Positions 13,991-22,093 of a DNA stretch of 50,295 bases are shown here, in pieces. The translations under genes and the position numbers were made by a program. The notes beneath the pieces were generated by a model. That model had not been told where the DNA came from, searched no databases, and saw nothing but the letters and a program-made list of their open reading frames with translations. This stretch comes from a virus: the IMG/VR virus record IMGVR_UViG_3300042673_002653, positions 1-50,295 of that record. The stretch is one strand, 5' to 3'. Every line of letters begins with the position of its first letter. Position 1 is the first letter of the stretch.

Positions 13991-14020
13991 AAGGCTCCTC
14001 CCTCGCGGCGGGGCCTTTTT
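13991..14020 (+). terminator. Rho-independent terminator ending the early operon
   Basis: AAGGCTCC (13991-13998) pairs with GGGGCCTT (14010-14017) with one G-U, and the stem runs into TTTTT (14016-14020). It stands 68 nt after the last early gene and before the tRNA and the packaging genes, so it separates early from late transcription. A TTGACA at 13935-13940 is the best -35 box nearby, without a good -10. Confidence 0.8.
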
Positions 14021-14099
14021 CGTTTCCGGCGCCGACCATGTTCTGACCTGCGGGGATGGCTGGATCGGCTGAGAGAGACGAAAGCACACCCTCTTTCTT

Positions 14100-14174
14100 A
14101 TCCGACTAGCTCAGCAGGTAGAGCGCCGGTCTCCAAAACCGGTTGGCGAGGTTCGAGTCCTCGGTCGGGTGCCA
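14100..14174 (+). tRNA. tRNA-Trp (anticodon CCA), CCA end encoded
   Basis: The cloverleaf folds fully: acceptor ATCCGAC (14100-14106) with GTCGGGT, D arm GCTC/GAGC, anticodon stem CCGGT/ACCGG with loop CTCCAAA and anticodon CCA at 14133-14135, T arm CGAGG/CCTCG with TTCGAGT loop, discriminator G at 14171 and encoded CCA at 14172-14174. It lies alone between the early terminator and terS, 15 nt before the terS start, inside the prophage. It would supplement host tRNA-Trp during late expression. Confidence 0.93.
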
Positions 14175-14188
14175 GTCGCGGAGGCCTG

Positions 14189-14686
14189 ATGGCCCGCCCC
14201 TCCTTGTTCAACGAGGCGATTGCCGGTGAAATCTGCGAGCGCATCGCCGACGGCGACAGCCTCCGATCCATCTGCGAGGGTGCCGACTATCCCGAGCGTC
14301 GGACGGTTTTCAGGTGGCTCGCCGATCCTCAGCATGCCGAGTTCCGTCGCCAGTACGCGCTCGCGCGCGAGGCCTCGGCGGACGCAGACGACGACGACAT
14401 TCGCGACATGGCCAAGCGGGTCGAAGCTGGAAAGCTGGAACACCAGGCCGCTCGGGTCGCGATCGACGCCAAGAAGTGGTCCGCCGGCAAGCGGAAGCCG
14501 AAGGTCTACGGGGACAAGATGGCCTTGGTCGGCGGCGGCAAGGACGATGCGCCGATCAGCCATTCCCATGCCTTCGACCTGAAGGACGCCAGCGACGAGG
14601 AGCTTGAAGTCATTGAGCGCTTCGTTCGCCGTCGAGCTGCCGACGCTGGAAGAGATCAGGGCGGAGCGGGAGAGGCGGAGGGCTGA
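14189..14686 (+). CDS. terS: terminase small subunit
   Basis: 165 residues. MARPSLFNEAIAGEICERIADGDSLRSICEGADYPERRTVFRWLA is the HTH of the terS family that reads phage DNA, here with the typical 'ARPS.' opening; a helical oligomerisation segment follows (residues 70-110), and the end is acidic then low complexity. TerS selects the packaging site and presents DNA to TerL. GGAGG at 14180-14184 fixes the start; longer forms would run through the tRNA. Its last 83 nt overlap the terL reading frame, an unusually long overlap. Confidence 0.9.
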   Translation: MARPSLFNEAIAGEICERIADGDSLRSICEGADYPERRTVFRWLADPQHAEFRRQYALAREASADADDDDIRDMAKRVEAGKLEHQAARVAIDAKKWSAGKRKPKVYGDKMALVGGGKDDAPISHSHAFDLKDASDEELEVIERFVRRRAADAGRDQGGAGEAEG

Positions 14687-16175
14687 AGCCGAACGCGCTC
14701 GACTGGTCAAGGATCAGGGCGCGATCCGTGCACGCTGCGACGGCCTGCACGGGTTCATCGAAGAGCACTGGTCTATTCTGGAGCCCAAGCGACCGTTCGT
14801 GACGGGCTGGGCGCTTCAGGCCATGTGCCGGCATCTCGAAGCGGTCACCGACGGCAAGATCCAGTTCCTGCTGATGACCGTGCCGCCGGGGATGATGAAG
14901 TCCCTGCTGCTGGTGTTCTGGACCGCATGGGAATGGGGACCGCGCGCCCGGCCCGACCTTCAGACGCTGGCCACCTCCTACAGCCAGGCCAACGTCCTCC
15001 GCGACAACCTCAAGCTCCGGCGCCTAATCGAGAGCGATCAGTACCGGGCCCTCTGGCCTCTGAACCTGCGGGCCGATCAGAACGCCAAGGGCAAGTTCGA
15101 GAACACCGACAACGGGTTTAGCGAGGCCCGTCCATTCAGTTCCATGACCGGCGGCCGGGGTGACCGGGTCAAGGTCGATGACCCCCACTCGACCGAGAGC
15201 GCCGAGTCCGACGCCGAGCGCGAGACCGCCGTCCGCATCTTCCGCGAAGGCATCTCCGACCGGATGAACGACGTGCAGACGTCCGCCATCGTCATCATCA
15301 TGCAGCGGCTGCACGCCAAGGACGTCGCGGCGGTCGCCTTGGAACTGGACATCGGCTTCGTCCACCTGAACCTCCCGATGGAGTTCGAGGCCGAGCGCGT
15401 CGGCGACGACGGCAAGGTGAGCGGCGGACCGTGCCGGACCTACGTCGACGGCGAACTGTTCTTCGAGGATCCGCGCATTCGCGAAGGCGAACTGCTCTTC
15501 CCCGAGCGCTTCCCCCTCGCCCAGGTCGCCAAGCTCAAGAAGGCCAAGGGCTCATACGCATGGGCTGGGCAATATCAGCAGCGCCCCTCCCCTCGTGATG
15601 GCGGCATATTCCTCCGGGAGTGGTTCAAGACGGCGTCGGTCCTGCCCGCAGGGATGAAGACTACCGTCCGGGCGTGGGATATCGGCGCAACAGAGGGCGG
15701 CGGAGATCCAAGTGCTGGCGTCCGCTGCACGATGGTCGGGACCGGCGACGAGGCCTCATACTACTTCACAAACTGCCGGACAGATCAGTGGAGCCCCGCA
15801 CAGTTCGAGGCCGAGCTTAAGCTGACCGCCGCCGCTGACACTATGGCCGTGACGGTCAGATTGCCTCAAGACCCCGGCGCGGCCGGCAAGGGCTACGTCC
15901 AGACCCTGGTCAAGAAACTGCAGGGCTATTCCGTGAAGGTCGCCCAGCCGACCGGATCCAAGCTCACGCGCGCAACCGCGCTGGCCACCCAGGCTGAGGC
16001 CGGGAACGTATTCATCCTGACAACGGGGGACGCCATGCGAGACGCCTGGATTGAACCGTTCGTGGACGAGCTGTGCGTCTTCCCGTCCGGGGCCCATGAC
16101 GACCAAGTCGACGCCGCCGCCGACGCCTTCAACGAACTGGCCCTCGGCTCCGTCTACAGCCTGGACAACGTCTGA
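14604..16175 (+). CDS. terL: terminase large subunit
   Basis: About 520 residues. The ATPase part contains LLMTVPPGMMKSLLLVFW (P-loop) and VKVDDPHSTESAESD (Walker B region), the nuclease part VRAWDIGATEGGGDPSAG and FPSGAHDDQVDAAADAF with the acidic metal ligands. TerL drives DNA into the prohead and cuts it. No ATG is near the beginning; TTG 14604 or TTG 14613 are possible, the latter better spaced from GAGGAG at 14597-14602. It overlaps terS by about 80 nt, and its stop overlaps the portal start. Confidence 0.94.
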   Translation: MKSLSASFAVELPTLEEIRAERERRRAEAERARLVKDQGAIRARCDGLHGFIEEHWSILEPKRPFVTGWALQAMCRHLEAVTDGKIQFLLMTVPPGMMKSLLLVFWTAWEWGPRARPDLQTLATSYSQANVLRDNLKLRRLIESDQYRALWPLNLRADQNAKGKFENTDNGFSEARPFSSMTGGRGDRVKVDDPHSTESAESDAERETAVRIFREGISDRMNDVQTSAIVIIMQRLHAKDVAAVALELDIGFVHLNLPMEFEAERVGDDGKVSGGPCRTYVDGELFFEDPRIREGELLFPERFPLAQVAKLKKAKGSYAWAGQYQQRPSPRDGGIFLREWFKTASVLPAGMKTTVRAWDIGATEGGGDPSAGVRCTMVGTGDEASYYFTNCRTDQWSPAQFEAELKLTAAADTMAVTVRLPQDPGAAGKGYVQTLVKKLQGYSVKVAQPTGSKLTRATALATQAEAGNVFILTTGDAMRDAWIEPFVDELCVFPSGAHDDQVDAAADAFNELALGSVYSLDNV

Positions 16176-17539
16176 TGTGGTTCGGCGACCGCCTGGCCAA
16201 CCTCATCACGGCGATGGGCACGCAGAAGGACAAGGCCACCCGCACCCGGCACTACATGCGGGAGCTGGATCAGGGTTCGGCCCTGACCATGTATCGGTCG
16301 GACTGGATCGCCCGAAAGGTGGTGGACATACCGGCCTTCGACATGATCCGCGAGGGGCGGAACTGGCAGGCTGACGACGCTCACATCGAGGCGCTGGAGA
16401 AGGAAGAGGCCCGGCTGCAGATCTGGCCGAAGCTGGCCAAGGCGCTTGCTCTGGCCCGGCTCTACGGCGGCTCAGCCCTGGTCATGGGTGTCGGCACGGA
16501 CAACCCGGCAACCGAGCTCCGCCCCGAAAGTGTCCAGCAGGGCGGTCTGGCCTATGTCCACGTCGTCAGCCGATACGAGATCTCGGTTGGAGAAATCGAG
16601 AAGGACCCGGCCTCTCCCGGCTGGGGCGAGCCGACCTACTATTCGATGTCCGGTGCCCGGAGCGGATCGCTACGCATCCACCCCAGCCGGGTCATCCCGT
16701 TCATCGGGGCTGAACTACCCGACCTGACGTTCTCGCAGGGCTGGGGAGACTCGGTCCTGCAGGCCGTCGACGAGGCCATCGAGAACGCCGGGCTGGCTGG
16801 AACCGCTATCGCCCAGCTCCTCCAGGAAGCTAAGGTCGACGTCTTCAAGCTGAAGAACTTCATGGCCAACGTCGGTGACGAGGCCTACCGCGCCAAGGTC
16901 CTGACCCGCCTGAGCCTAGCTAACCAGGGCAAGTCTATCTCCAGCGCCCTCGTCATGGATGCCGAGGAAGAGTGGGACCAGAAGCAGATCAGTTTCGCTC
17001 AACTGCCCGAGGTGCTGCAGCTCTATCTCCAGATCGCCGCCGGCGCCGCCGACATCCCGGTAACCCGCCTGCTGGGCCAATCCCCGGCCGGCCTAAATAG
17101 CACCGGCGAGAGCGACGTCCGCAACTACTACGACCGCCTCGCCGCCGAGCAGAAGGTGAAGATCCGCCCCCGACTGGAGAAGCTGGACGCGGTTCTGATC
17201 CCCTCGGCCCTCGGCAGCCGCCCGGCCGAAATCCACTTCACCTTCGCCCCGCTGTGGCAGATCAGCGAGAAGGAGAAAGCGGACATCTTCAAGACCAAGG
17301 CGGACGGAGCGCGACAGTTGGCCGGCACCGGCGGTGCATCCCCGCCCCTCCTGCCCATCGAGGCGCTGTCGGATGCGCTCTGCAATACGTTCATTGAGGA
17401 CGGAAGTTTACCGGGCCTCGAGGCGGCGCTCGAAGAATATGGCCGGTTGTCGGAACAGGAAGACGACCCCGACGCCGACGCCGCTGCGTTGGGCGCGCGA
17501 GACCCGGAAACGCTGGAAGAGGAACCGGCCAAGGTGTAG
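16175..17539 (+). CDS. portal protein, DUF1073 family
   Basis: 454 residues of the DUF1073 portal family: YMRELDQGSALTMYRSDWIARKVVDIPAFDMIREGR, then ALALARLYGGSALVMGV, and VTRLLGQSPAGLNSTGESDVRNYYD. The portal dodecamer sits at one capsid vertex, anchors the terminase and then the tail. The same Pfam family is sometimes named after the anti-CBASS protein Acb1, but nothing here points to that enzyme; the gene follows terL directly. The C-terminus is acidic and low complexity. Confidence 0.92.
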   Translation: MWFGDRLANLITAMGTQKDKATRTRHYMRELDQGSALTMYRSDWIARKVVDIPAFDMIREGRNWQADDAHIEALEKEEARLQIWPKLAKALALARLYGGSALVMGVGTDNPATELRPESVQQGGLAYVHVVSRYEISVGEIEKDPASPGWGEPTYYSMSGARSGSLRIHPSRVIPFIGAELPDLTFSQGWGDSVLQAVDEAIENAGLAGTAIAQLLQEAKVDVFKLKNFMANVGDEAYRAKVLTRLSLANQGKSISSALVMDAEEEWDQKQISFAQLPEVLQLYLQIAAGAADIPVTRLLGQSPAGLNSTGESDVRNYYDRLAAEQKVKIRPRLEKLDAVLIPSALGSRPAEIHFTFAPLWQISEKEKADIFKTKADGARQLAGTGGASPPLLPIEALSDALCNTFIEDGSLPGLEAALEEYGRLSEQEDDPDADAAALGARDPETLEEEPAKV

Positions 17540-17546
17540 GATTAAC

Positions 17547-17606
17547 GGCCCCCCGGATGCGTCAACATCACGGGAGGCCTAGCCACCAACGATCGTGGAA
17601 GGATCG
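17547..17606 (+). promoter_or_regulatory. Structured 5' leader of HNH gene 1
   Basis: First hairpin: GGCC, C/A mismatch, CCCG/CGGG, then GATG/CATC closing loop CGTCAA (17560-17565), total 17547-17579. Second hairpin: CGATC (17590-17594) and GATCG (17602-17606) with the ribosome site GGAAG in the loop, just before ATG 17610. The same two hairpins recur before HNH genes 2 and 3 with compensating base changes. Confidence 0.75.
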
Positions 17607-17609
17607 ATA

Positions 17610-18203
17610 ATGGATACCGGCATCAATATGCCTGTGGACCGCCGCTGTGAAGCGTGTGGCGTCCAACTCGAACGCAAGACGGGCGAGAAGCCCGTTCACT
17701 GGAAGCGGCGTCGTTACTGCGGCCTGACATGTGGTCGGACCCACGGACGCAACCGCCAGCCCTTATCAGAACGGTTCTTCTCAAAGGTCGAGGTCACACC
17801 TGACTGCCACGAATGGCAGGGAGCCAAGGGTCGCGACGGATACGGCAGCATCGCCCTCGGAGACGGAACCACAGGTTTAGCCCACCGGGTGGCTTATGCG
17901 CTGGCCTTCGGCGAGATCGGTAACGGAGCCCAAGTACTTCACCGGTGCGACAATCCCGGTTGCGTGAACCCAGCCCACCTCTTTCTGGGCGACCACGCCG
18001 ACAACATGGCCGACATGGCCAGCAAGCAGCGCGGACGGTCAGCGATCGGAGCCGCTCACCATGCCGCGAAACTCAACGCGCCGAAGGTGAGGGCGATCCG
18101 AGCGGACACCCGAGAGCAGCGTGAGATCGCCGCCGACTACGGAGTCTCCCATGCGACAGTCGGCGCGATCCAGCGACGAGAAACTTGGAAGCACGTCGCT
18201 TAG
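17610..18203 (+). CDS. free-standing HNH homing endonuclease 1
   Basis: 197 residues. An N-terminal zinc-ribbon (CEACGVQLERK ... RRYCGLTCGRTHG) is followed by the HNH_3-type core: CHEWQGAKGRDGYGSI, HRVAYALAFGEI, VLHRCDNPGCVNPAHLFLG. The C-terminal HTH (AKLNAPKVRAIRADTREQRE, IAADYGVSHATVGAIQRRETW) binds DNA. The gene lies between portal and protease genes, an insertion typical for homing nucleases, and carries the conserved two-hairpin leader. ATG 17610 follows GGAAGG. Its 3' end overlaps the next short gene. Confidence 0.9.
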   Translation: MDTGINMPVDRRCEACGVQLERKTGEKPVHWKRRRYCGLTCGRTHGRNRQPLSERFFSKVEVTPDCHEWQGAKGRDGYGSIALGDGTTGLAHRVAYALAFGEIGNGAQVLHRCDNPGCVNPAHLFLGDHADNMADMASKQRGRSAIGAAHHAAKLNAPKVRAIRADTREQREIAADYGVSHATVGAIQRRETWKHVA

Positions 18204-18372
18204 CGTCGATCAGGTCGCTCAGCTTCTCTACCGGCTGGCGCGAGACCACCTGACCCGCGAGCAGATCGAAGCCGCCATCGCGGAGACCCGCCCCGAGGTC
18301 GCCGCCTTTACTGACGCTAAGCGCGGACGCTGGGCCGTCGAGCAGTCCCGCCGCCTCTCCCGCGAGACCTGA
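18151..18372 (+). CDS. hypothetical protein (73 aa)
   Basis: Unknown helical protein: SVDQVAQLLYRLARDHLTRE and EAAIAETRPEVAAFTDAKR. The likely start, ATG 18151, lies inside the end of HNH gene 1; ATG 18121 is also possible. If the HNH gene inserted here, the original start may have been replaced. The position between portal and protease suggests a small head-related protein, without direct evidence. Confidence 0.5.
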   Translation: MRQSARSSDEKLGSTSLSVDQVAQLLYRLARDHLTREQIEAAIAETRPEVAAFTDAKRGRWAVEQSRRLSRET

Positions 18373-18382
18373 GGACATCGCC

Positions 18383-19648
18383 ATGCAGTTCACGGACGCC
18401 GCGCCGATCGCAGGCGTGCGCCTGACCCGTGACGGTTACGCCGTCGCCGAGGTCCGCGCCGCCCGCACTGGCATTCAGCAATACGCAGGGCGTGAAGTCG
18501 GGCGGCCCGACCTAGCTGTGGTCAACGTCTACCGCCCGCCGGAAAGCGTGTTCGCGGCCGACAGCATGGCCAGCTACGGCTTCAAGCCGGTCACGATCAA
18601 TCATCCTGCCGAGGGCGTCACCGCGGACAGCTGGAAGGATCTGGCTGTCGGTGTCGTCGGTGGCGACGTGGTGCGGGATGGCGGCTTCGTGAAGGTCCCG
18701 CTGGCTCTGATGGACGCGGCGGCGATCAAGGCGGTGCAGGACGGCACCCGCGAGATCAGTATGGGCTACGTCTGCGACCTCGCCTTTGAGGACGGCGTGA
18801 CGCCCGAGGGCGAGCCGTATCAGGCCGTGCAGCGCGACATCCGCATCAATCACCTCGCGCTCGTGCCGTCAGGTCGCGCGGGGCCGCAGTGTCGTGTCGG
18901 GGACGCAAAGCCCGATCTGGCGAAGGCCAAAGGCAAGCTGAGAGCCGCTATAGCGCTCCACGAAAAGCACATGAACGGCAGCGCCCCCACGACGGGCAAG
19001 GCCGGAGAGAAGTCGCAACAAGCGATGATGGATTTGATGGAGGAGGCCCTCGCGGCCCTTTCTGGAGAGTCCGCTCGCAGCGGCATGGGGTCAATGGACG
19101 CGCACCCCTCCCAAGCGCTCTGTTCCACAGGAGACCGTCACATGACGCTCAAGACCATCGCCGTGGACGGCCTCCCGGTCGAAACCACGGACGCCGGCAT
19201 CGCAGCCATCGACAAGCTGCGCGGCCTTCTCTCCACCGCGGACGCCGCTTTGGCCACCGCCAACACCACTCACGCCCAAGCGCTCGCTGCCAAGGACGCC
19301 GATCTGGCGAAGAAGGACGCCGAGATCGCCGACCTGAAGACCAAGGTCATCGACGGCGCCGCTCTGGATGCTCTGGTCGCTGATCGCGCCGCAGTCGTCG
19401 CCAAGGCCAAGGCCCTGGACCCCAAGGTCGTGATCGACGGCAAGTCGAACGCCGAGATCAAACGGGCCGTCCTGGGTGACGCCGCCAAGGACAAGTCGGA
19501 CGCCTACGTGGACGCCGCCTTCGACCTGAAGACGGCCGATGCCCAAAGCGCCGACCCGCTGCGCAAGGTCATCTCCGACGGCGCTCCCAACGGCGGCGTC
19601 CACGTCGCTTCCATCCGCGACGCCGCGCGCGTCGCTGGCCTGAACTAA
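18383..19648 (+). CDS. DUF2213 prohead protease fused to scaffold
   Basis: 421 residues. Residues 1-190 are a DUF2213 domain (VRLTRDGYAVAEVRAARTG, VNVYRPPESVF, TINHPAEGVT, EISMGYVCDLAFEDG, INHLALVPSGRAG), a phage maturation protease fold. Residues 190-253 are a linker. From 254 on lies a scaffold-like helical region with a coiled-coil core (AALATANTTHAQALAAKDADLAKKDAEIADLK). An internal ATG at 19142 with its own ribosome site would give the scaffold alone. It precedes the cement and capsid genes in the usual order. Confidence 0.85.
   Translation: MQFTDAAPIAGVRLTRDGYAVAEVRAARTGIQQYAGREVGRPDLAVVNVYRPPESVFAADSMASYGFKPVTINHPAEGVTADSWKDLAVGVVGGDVVRDGGFVKVPLALMDAAAIKAVQDGTREISMGYVCDLAFEDGVTPEGEPYQAVQRDIRINHLALVPSGRAGPQCRVGDAKPDLAKAKGKLRAAIALHEKHMNGSAPTTGKAGEKSQQAMMDLMEEALAALSGESARSGMGSMDAHPSQALCSTGDRHMTLKTIAVDGLPVETTDAGIAAIDKLRGLLSTADAALATANTTHAQALAAKDADLAKKDAEIADLKTKVIDGAALDALVADRAAVVAKAKALDPKVVIDGKSNAEIKRAVLGDAAKDKSDAYVDAAFDLKTADAQSADPLRKVISDGAPNGGVHVASIRDAARVAGLN
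19142..19648 (+). CDS. nested scaffold protein from internal start
   Basis: In-frame ATG at 19142 (codon 254 of the protease gene) is preceded by AGGAG at 19129-19133 with 8-nt spacing. The product, 168 residues, begins MTLKTIAVDGLPVETTDAG and is the coiled-coil scaffold region alone. Lambda C/Nu3 uses the same arrangement, giving more free scaffold than protease. The sequence supports the start; production of the short form is inferred. Confidence 0.65.
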   Translation: MTLKTIAVDGLPVETTDAGIAAIDKLRGLLSTADAALATANTTHAQALAAKDADLAKKDAEIADLKTKVIDGAALDALVADRAAVVAKAKALDPKVVIDGKSNAEIKRAVLGDAAKDKSDAYVDAAFDLKTADAQSADPLRKVISDGAPNGGVHVASIRDAARVAGLN

Positions 19649-19660
19649 GGAGCCACGACA

Positions 19661-20134
19661 ATGGCAGTCAATCAGGACACCTACACTTCGGTCATGGCCG
19701 CGGGCTATCCCGGCATGATCGCCAACGGCGAGACCTCCAACCGCATTACGCGGACCTGTGAGGACTCGGCCGGCATTCAGTTCGGCGCTCCGGTCTATCG
19801 TGGCTCGGGCGACCACGGCTGCACGGCCACGGTCGGCACTGCGGCGACCTTCCTCGGCTTCGCCATCGCCCACGAGGCCCTCGGCCTTCTGAGCGGTCAG
19901 ACCGCCGACCGCTACCAGCAGTACGACAACGTCGCGATCCTGACCCAGGGCGTGATGTGGGTCACCGCAACCGGCGCCAACGTCGACGGCGCTGCCGTGA
20001 CGATCGGCACGGGCGGCGGCGCTGCTGACGCCATCGGAGACACCGCCGCCGACGCCACCCACATCGCCACCGGCGGCTGGGTGTTCGACGACACCACCTC
20101 TGCGACGGGCCTGGCCCGCATCGCCAAGCGCTAA
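19661..20134 (+). CDS. capsid cement / decoration protein
   Basis: 157 residues, beta-rich and Gly/Ala/Thr-rich. It begins MAVNQDTYTSVMAAGYPGMIANGETSNRIT and continues with DSAGIQFGAPVYRGSGDHG, a pattern of phage structural cement proteins (DUF2190-like). They bind the outer capsid lattice and stabilise expanded heads. It sits between scaffold and major capsid genes, 12 nt after one and 12 nt before the other, consistent with that job. Confidence 0.82.
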   Translation: MAVNQDTYTSVMAAGYPGMIANGETSNRITRTCEDSAGIQFGAPVYRGSGDHGCTATVGTAATFLGFAIAHEALGLLSGQTADRYQQYDNVAILTQGVMWVTATGANVDGAAVTIGTGGGAADAIGDTAADATHIATGGWVFDDTTSATGLARIAKR

Positions 20135-20146
20135 GGGGATCAGACC

Positions 20147-21238
20147 ATGATCATCAATTTCGCCGATGCGACCGGTGGCCTGTTCACCGACGCCGCATCC
20201 TTCCTCGCCGCCAGCGACAGCCAACGCGAGTTGGCCTTCCAACGCTGGGCCGCCTACGACGCCGCCCTCGCCGCCACCTTCGGCGACAAGGCCTCCGAGT
20301 TCTTCGTGGACGCCCAGGTCGGCCGCGCATTCCTGACCCCGCAGCTGTATCGGATCGAAACGCAGGTCTACCTGCGCCGCTATCCGAACGCCGACCTGAC
20401 CGGCCTTCTGCCGATCAACACGGACGGCGACATGTGGGACGTCGGCACGGTGTTCTACAGCATGGACGAAGCCGGCAAGGCCGAGTTCCTGAGCGGCAAG
20501 GGCTTCGACATGCCCTACGCCTCGACGCTGATGGACCAGAAGAGCCGCGGCTTCCACCTGGCCGGCATCGGCTACGAGTGGTCGACGCAGGAGCTTCAGC
20601 GCGCCGCCAAGCTGGGTCGTTCGCTGTCCGCTGACAAGGCCGCCGCCGCCCGCAAGGCCGCGCAGTTCTTCAAGCGCTCTATCGCCATGACCGGCCGCGC
20701 GCCGGGCACTGCGGCGAGCGAGAAGGGCTGGACCGGCTTCGTGAACGATCCGAACGTCCCGACCGCCAACGTCGCGGCCGACGGCACCGGCTCGACCACG
20801 CCCTGGGCCGGCAAGACCCCGGACCAGATCAGCCGGGACATTTGGGGCGCCGTCAACGCGGTCGAGCAGCAGACCGGCGAGACCCACACCGCAACCACGG
20901 TGGCCCTGCCGACTGAGAAGCTGCGCTACATCGAGCAGACCCGCATGTCGGACACCGGCTCGACCATCCTGGCCTACATCCGCGGCAACCGGGACGGTGG
21001 CGACAACATCGTCTTCAAGCCGATCCGCGAACTGAAGGGCGCCGGCGCTTCGGGCACCGACCGCCTGGCGGCCTACGACTCCTCGGAAGAGGTCGTCCAG
21101 TTCCACCTGCCGGGCGACCACGAGTTCCTGCCCGCGTTCCAGAAGTCGTCCATGACCTACGACGTCGGCGGCATCATGAACGTCGGCGGGACCGAGGTTC
21201 GCCTGCCCAAGGCCATCACCTATCGCGACGGGATCTGA
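20147..21238 (+). CDS. major capsid protein, DUF2184-like
   Basis: 363 residues, HK97-type by context. Recognisable features of the DUF2184-type major capsid proteins are LMDQKSRGFHLAGIGYEWS, RKAAQFFKRSIAMTGRAPG, and the C-terminal SSMTYDVGGIMNVGGTEVRLP. Several hundred copies form the icosahedral shell. The gene has the strong codon preference of a highly expressed protein. It follows the cement gene and precedes a small acidic protein. Confidence 0.88.
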   Translation: MIINFADATGGLFTDAASFLAASDSQRELAFQRWAAYDAALAATFGDKASEFFVDAQVGRAFLTPQLYRIETQVYLRRYPNADLTGLLPINTDGDMWDVGTVFYSMDEAGKAEFLSGKGFDMPYASTLMDQKSRGFHLAGIGYEWSTQELQRAAKLGRSLSADKAAAARKAAQFFKRSIAMTGRAPGTAASEKGWTGFVNDPNVPTANVAADGTGSTTPWAGKTPDQISRDIWGAVNAVEQQTGETHTATTVALPTEKLRYIEQTRMSDTGSTILAYIRGNRDGGDNIVFKPIRELKGAGASGTDRLAAYDSSEEVVQFHLPGDHEFLPAFQKSSMTYDVGGIMNVGGTEVRLPKAITYRDGI

Positions 21239-21241
21239 GCC

Positions 21242-21487
21242 ATGACCAAGCTGACCAACTACACCCCCGGCCCCAAGGGCGTGCACACCGAGGACCAGGG
21301 TCTGATCTACATCGGCGGCGGCCAGACCAGCGAGGACCTGAACATCAGCGACGGCGAACTGAAGGCGGCCAAGGCCACCGGCTGGTTCTCCAAGCAGAAG
21401 GACCCGCTGGACCACGACGACGACGGCAAGAAGGGCGGGGCCGCTCCGGCGCCCGACGCCCCGAAGCCTGAACCGACGAAGGCCTGA
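21242..21487 (+). CDS. small hypothetical structural-region protein (81 aa)
   Basis: 81 residues: a compact N-terminal part (TPGPKGVHTEDQGLIYIGGG) and a long acidic-then-proline/alanine tail. It starts 3 nt after the capsid stop. Such small proteins next to capsid genes may be head-completion or capsid accessory proteins; I cannot name the family. It is followed by a terminator-like hairpin and the antisense HNH gene. Confidence 0.7.
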   Translation: MTKLTNYTPGPKGVHTEDQGLIYIGGGQTSEDLNISDGELKAAKATGWFSKQKDPLDHDDDGKKGGAAPAPDAPKPEPTKA

Positions 21488-21504
21488 CCGATGGCCGGGC
21501 ATGG

Positions 21505-21527
21505 AGGCGGGGGTTAAGCCCCCGTCT
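21505..21527. terminator. Hairpin between convergent capsid-region and HNH genes
   Basis: AGGCGGGGG (21505-21513) pairs with CCCCCGTCT (21519-21527), nine pairs with one G-U, loop TTAAG. It ends at the stop codon of the antisense HNH gene. It could stop HNH transcription leftward. On the plus strand it stands in the middle of the late operon, so late polymerase must read through it. Confidence 0.6.
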
Positions 21528-22091
21528 CTAGTCCGACCAGCTCTCACCGCGCTGTATGCGTCCAACCTGAGACTGACCAACGCCGAACTCAGCGCCAACG
21601 TCCACTTGCCGGGCCTTGCCCTTCATCGACCGGATGTATTCGACTGCCTCTGGTGACAGCTTGGCGGTTGGAGACGTCGATCCGGAATACTGAGTACCGT
21701 GAAGAATTCGGTCCGCCGCGTTCTCCTTGGCCGACGCCCATCGCAGATGTCTTGGATGGACGCAGCCGTCAGGCCCTCTGCCGCAAGAATGGGCGGCGTG
21801 ATCAGTTGCCGACGGTGCCGGGCCGTTCACCATCTCGCACATCACTCGGTGGCCGCTGGTATTCTGATACTTCGCGTAGCCAGAGGGCAGCCGGGCGAAA
21901 GGCCAGATTAGGCAGTCATCTCCTTGGTGGGATGAGTGCTCAGCGAGCCACGCGGCTGGTCCGCCGTTACCGACCTTGCCGCCTAACGGATCACCGTGGT
22001 CGCGCCACCGACGGCTGTGTATGCGGCAGAAGTTGTTGCTGTGGTGCGGCTTGCCGCAGTCCGGCACAGAACATAGACGAGCGATAGCCAT
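21528..22091 (-). CDS. free-standing HNH homing endonuclease 2 (antisense to late genes)
   Basis: 187 residues. One N-terminal zinc-finger-like unit (CSVPDCGKPHHSNNFCRIHSRRW) is followed by the HNH core: DCLIWPFARLPSGYAKY, GHRVMCEMVNGPAP, HSCGRGPDGCVHPRHLRWA, and the C-terminal HTH (PTAKLSPEAVEYIRS, VGAEFGVGQSQVGRIQRGE). It lies on the minus strand between a capsid-region gene and the connector gene. Its leader shares the two-hairpin fold and the sequence around the ribosome site with HNH genes 1 and 3. Expression must come from its own leftward promoter, not seen clearly. Confidence 0.9.
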   Translation of the reverse strand: MAIARLCSVPDCGKPHHSNNFCRIHSRRWRDHGDPLGGKVGNGGPAAWLAEHSSHQGDDCLIWPFARLPSGYAKYQNTSGHRVMCEMVNGPAPSATDHAAHSCGRGPDGCVHPRHLRWASAKENAADRILHGTQYSGSTSPTAKLSPEAVEYIRSMKGKARQVDVGAEFGVGQSQVGRIQRGESWSD

Positions 22092-22093
22092 TT

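Noticed and set aside
16175-17539. Anti-CBASS Acb1 enzyme
   Set aside because: The shared family name is historical; length, position after terL and sequence fit a DUF1073 portal, with no nuclease motif seen.
17547-18203. HEARO/OMEGA RNA with IscB- or IsrB-type nuclease
   Set aside because: The HNH proteins are short, have zinc fingers and HTH and no RuvC or PLMP segment; the leaders are about 60 nt and much smaller than OMEGA RNAs.
19091-21598. 835-codon open frame on the minus strand
   Set aside because: Antisense shadow of the scaffold, cement and major capsid genes; GC-rich third positions remove stop codons. No recognisable domain.
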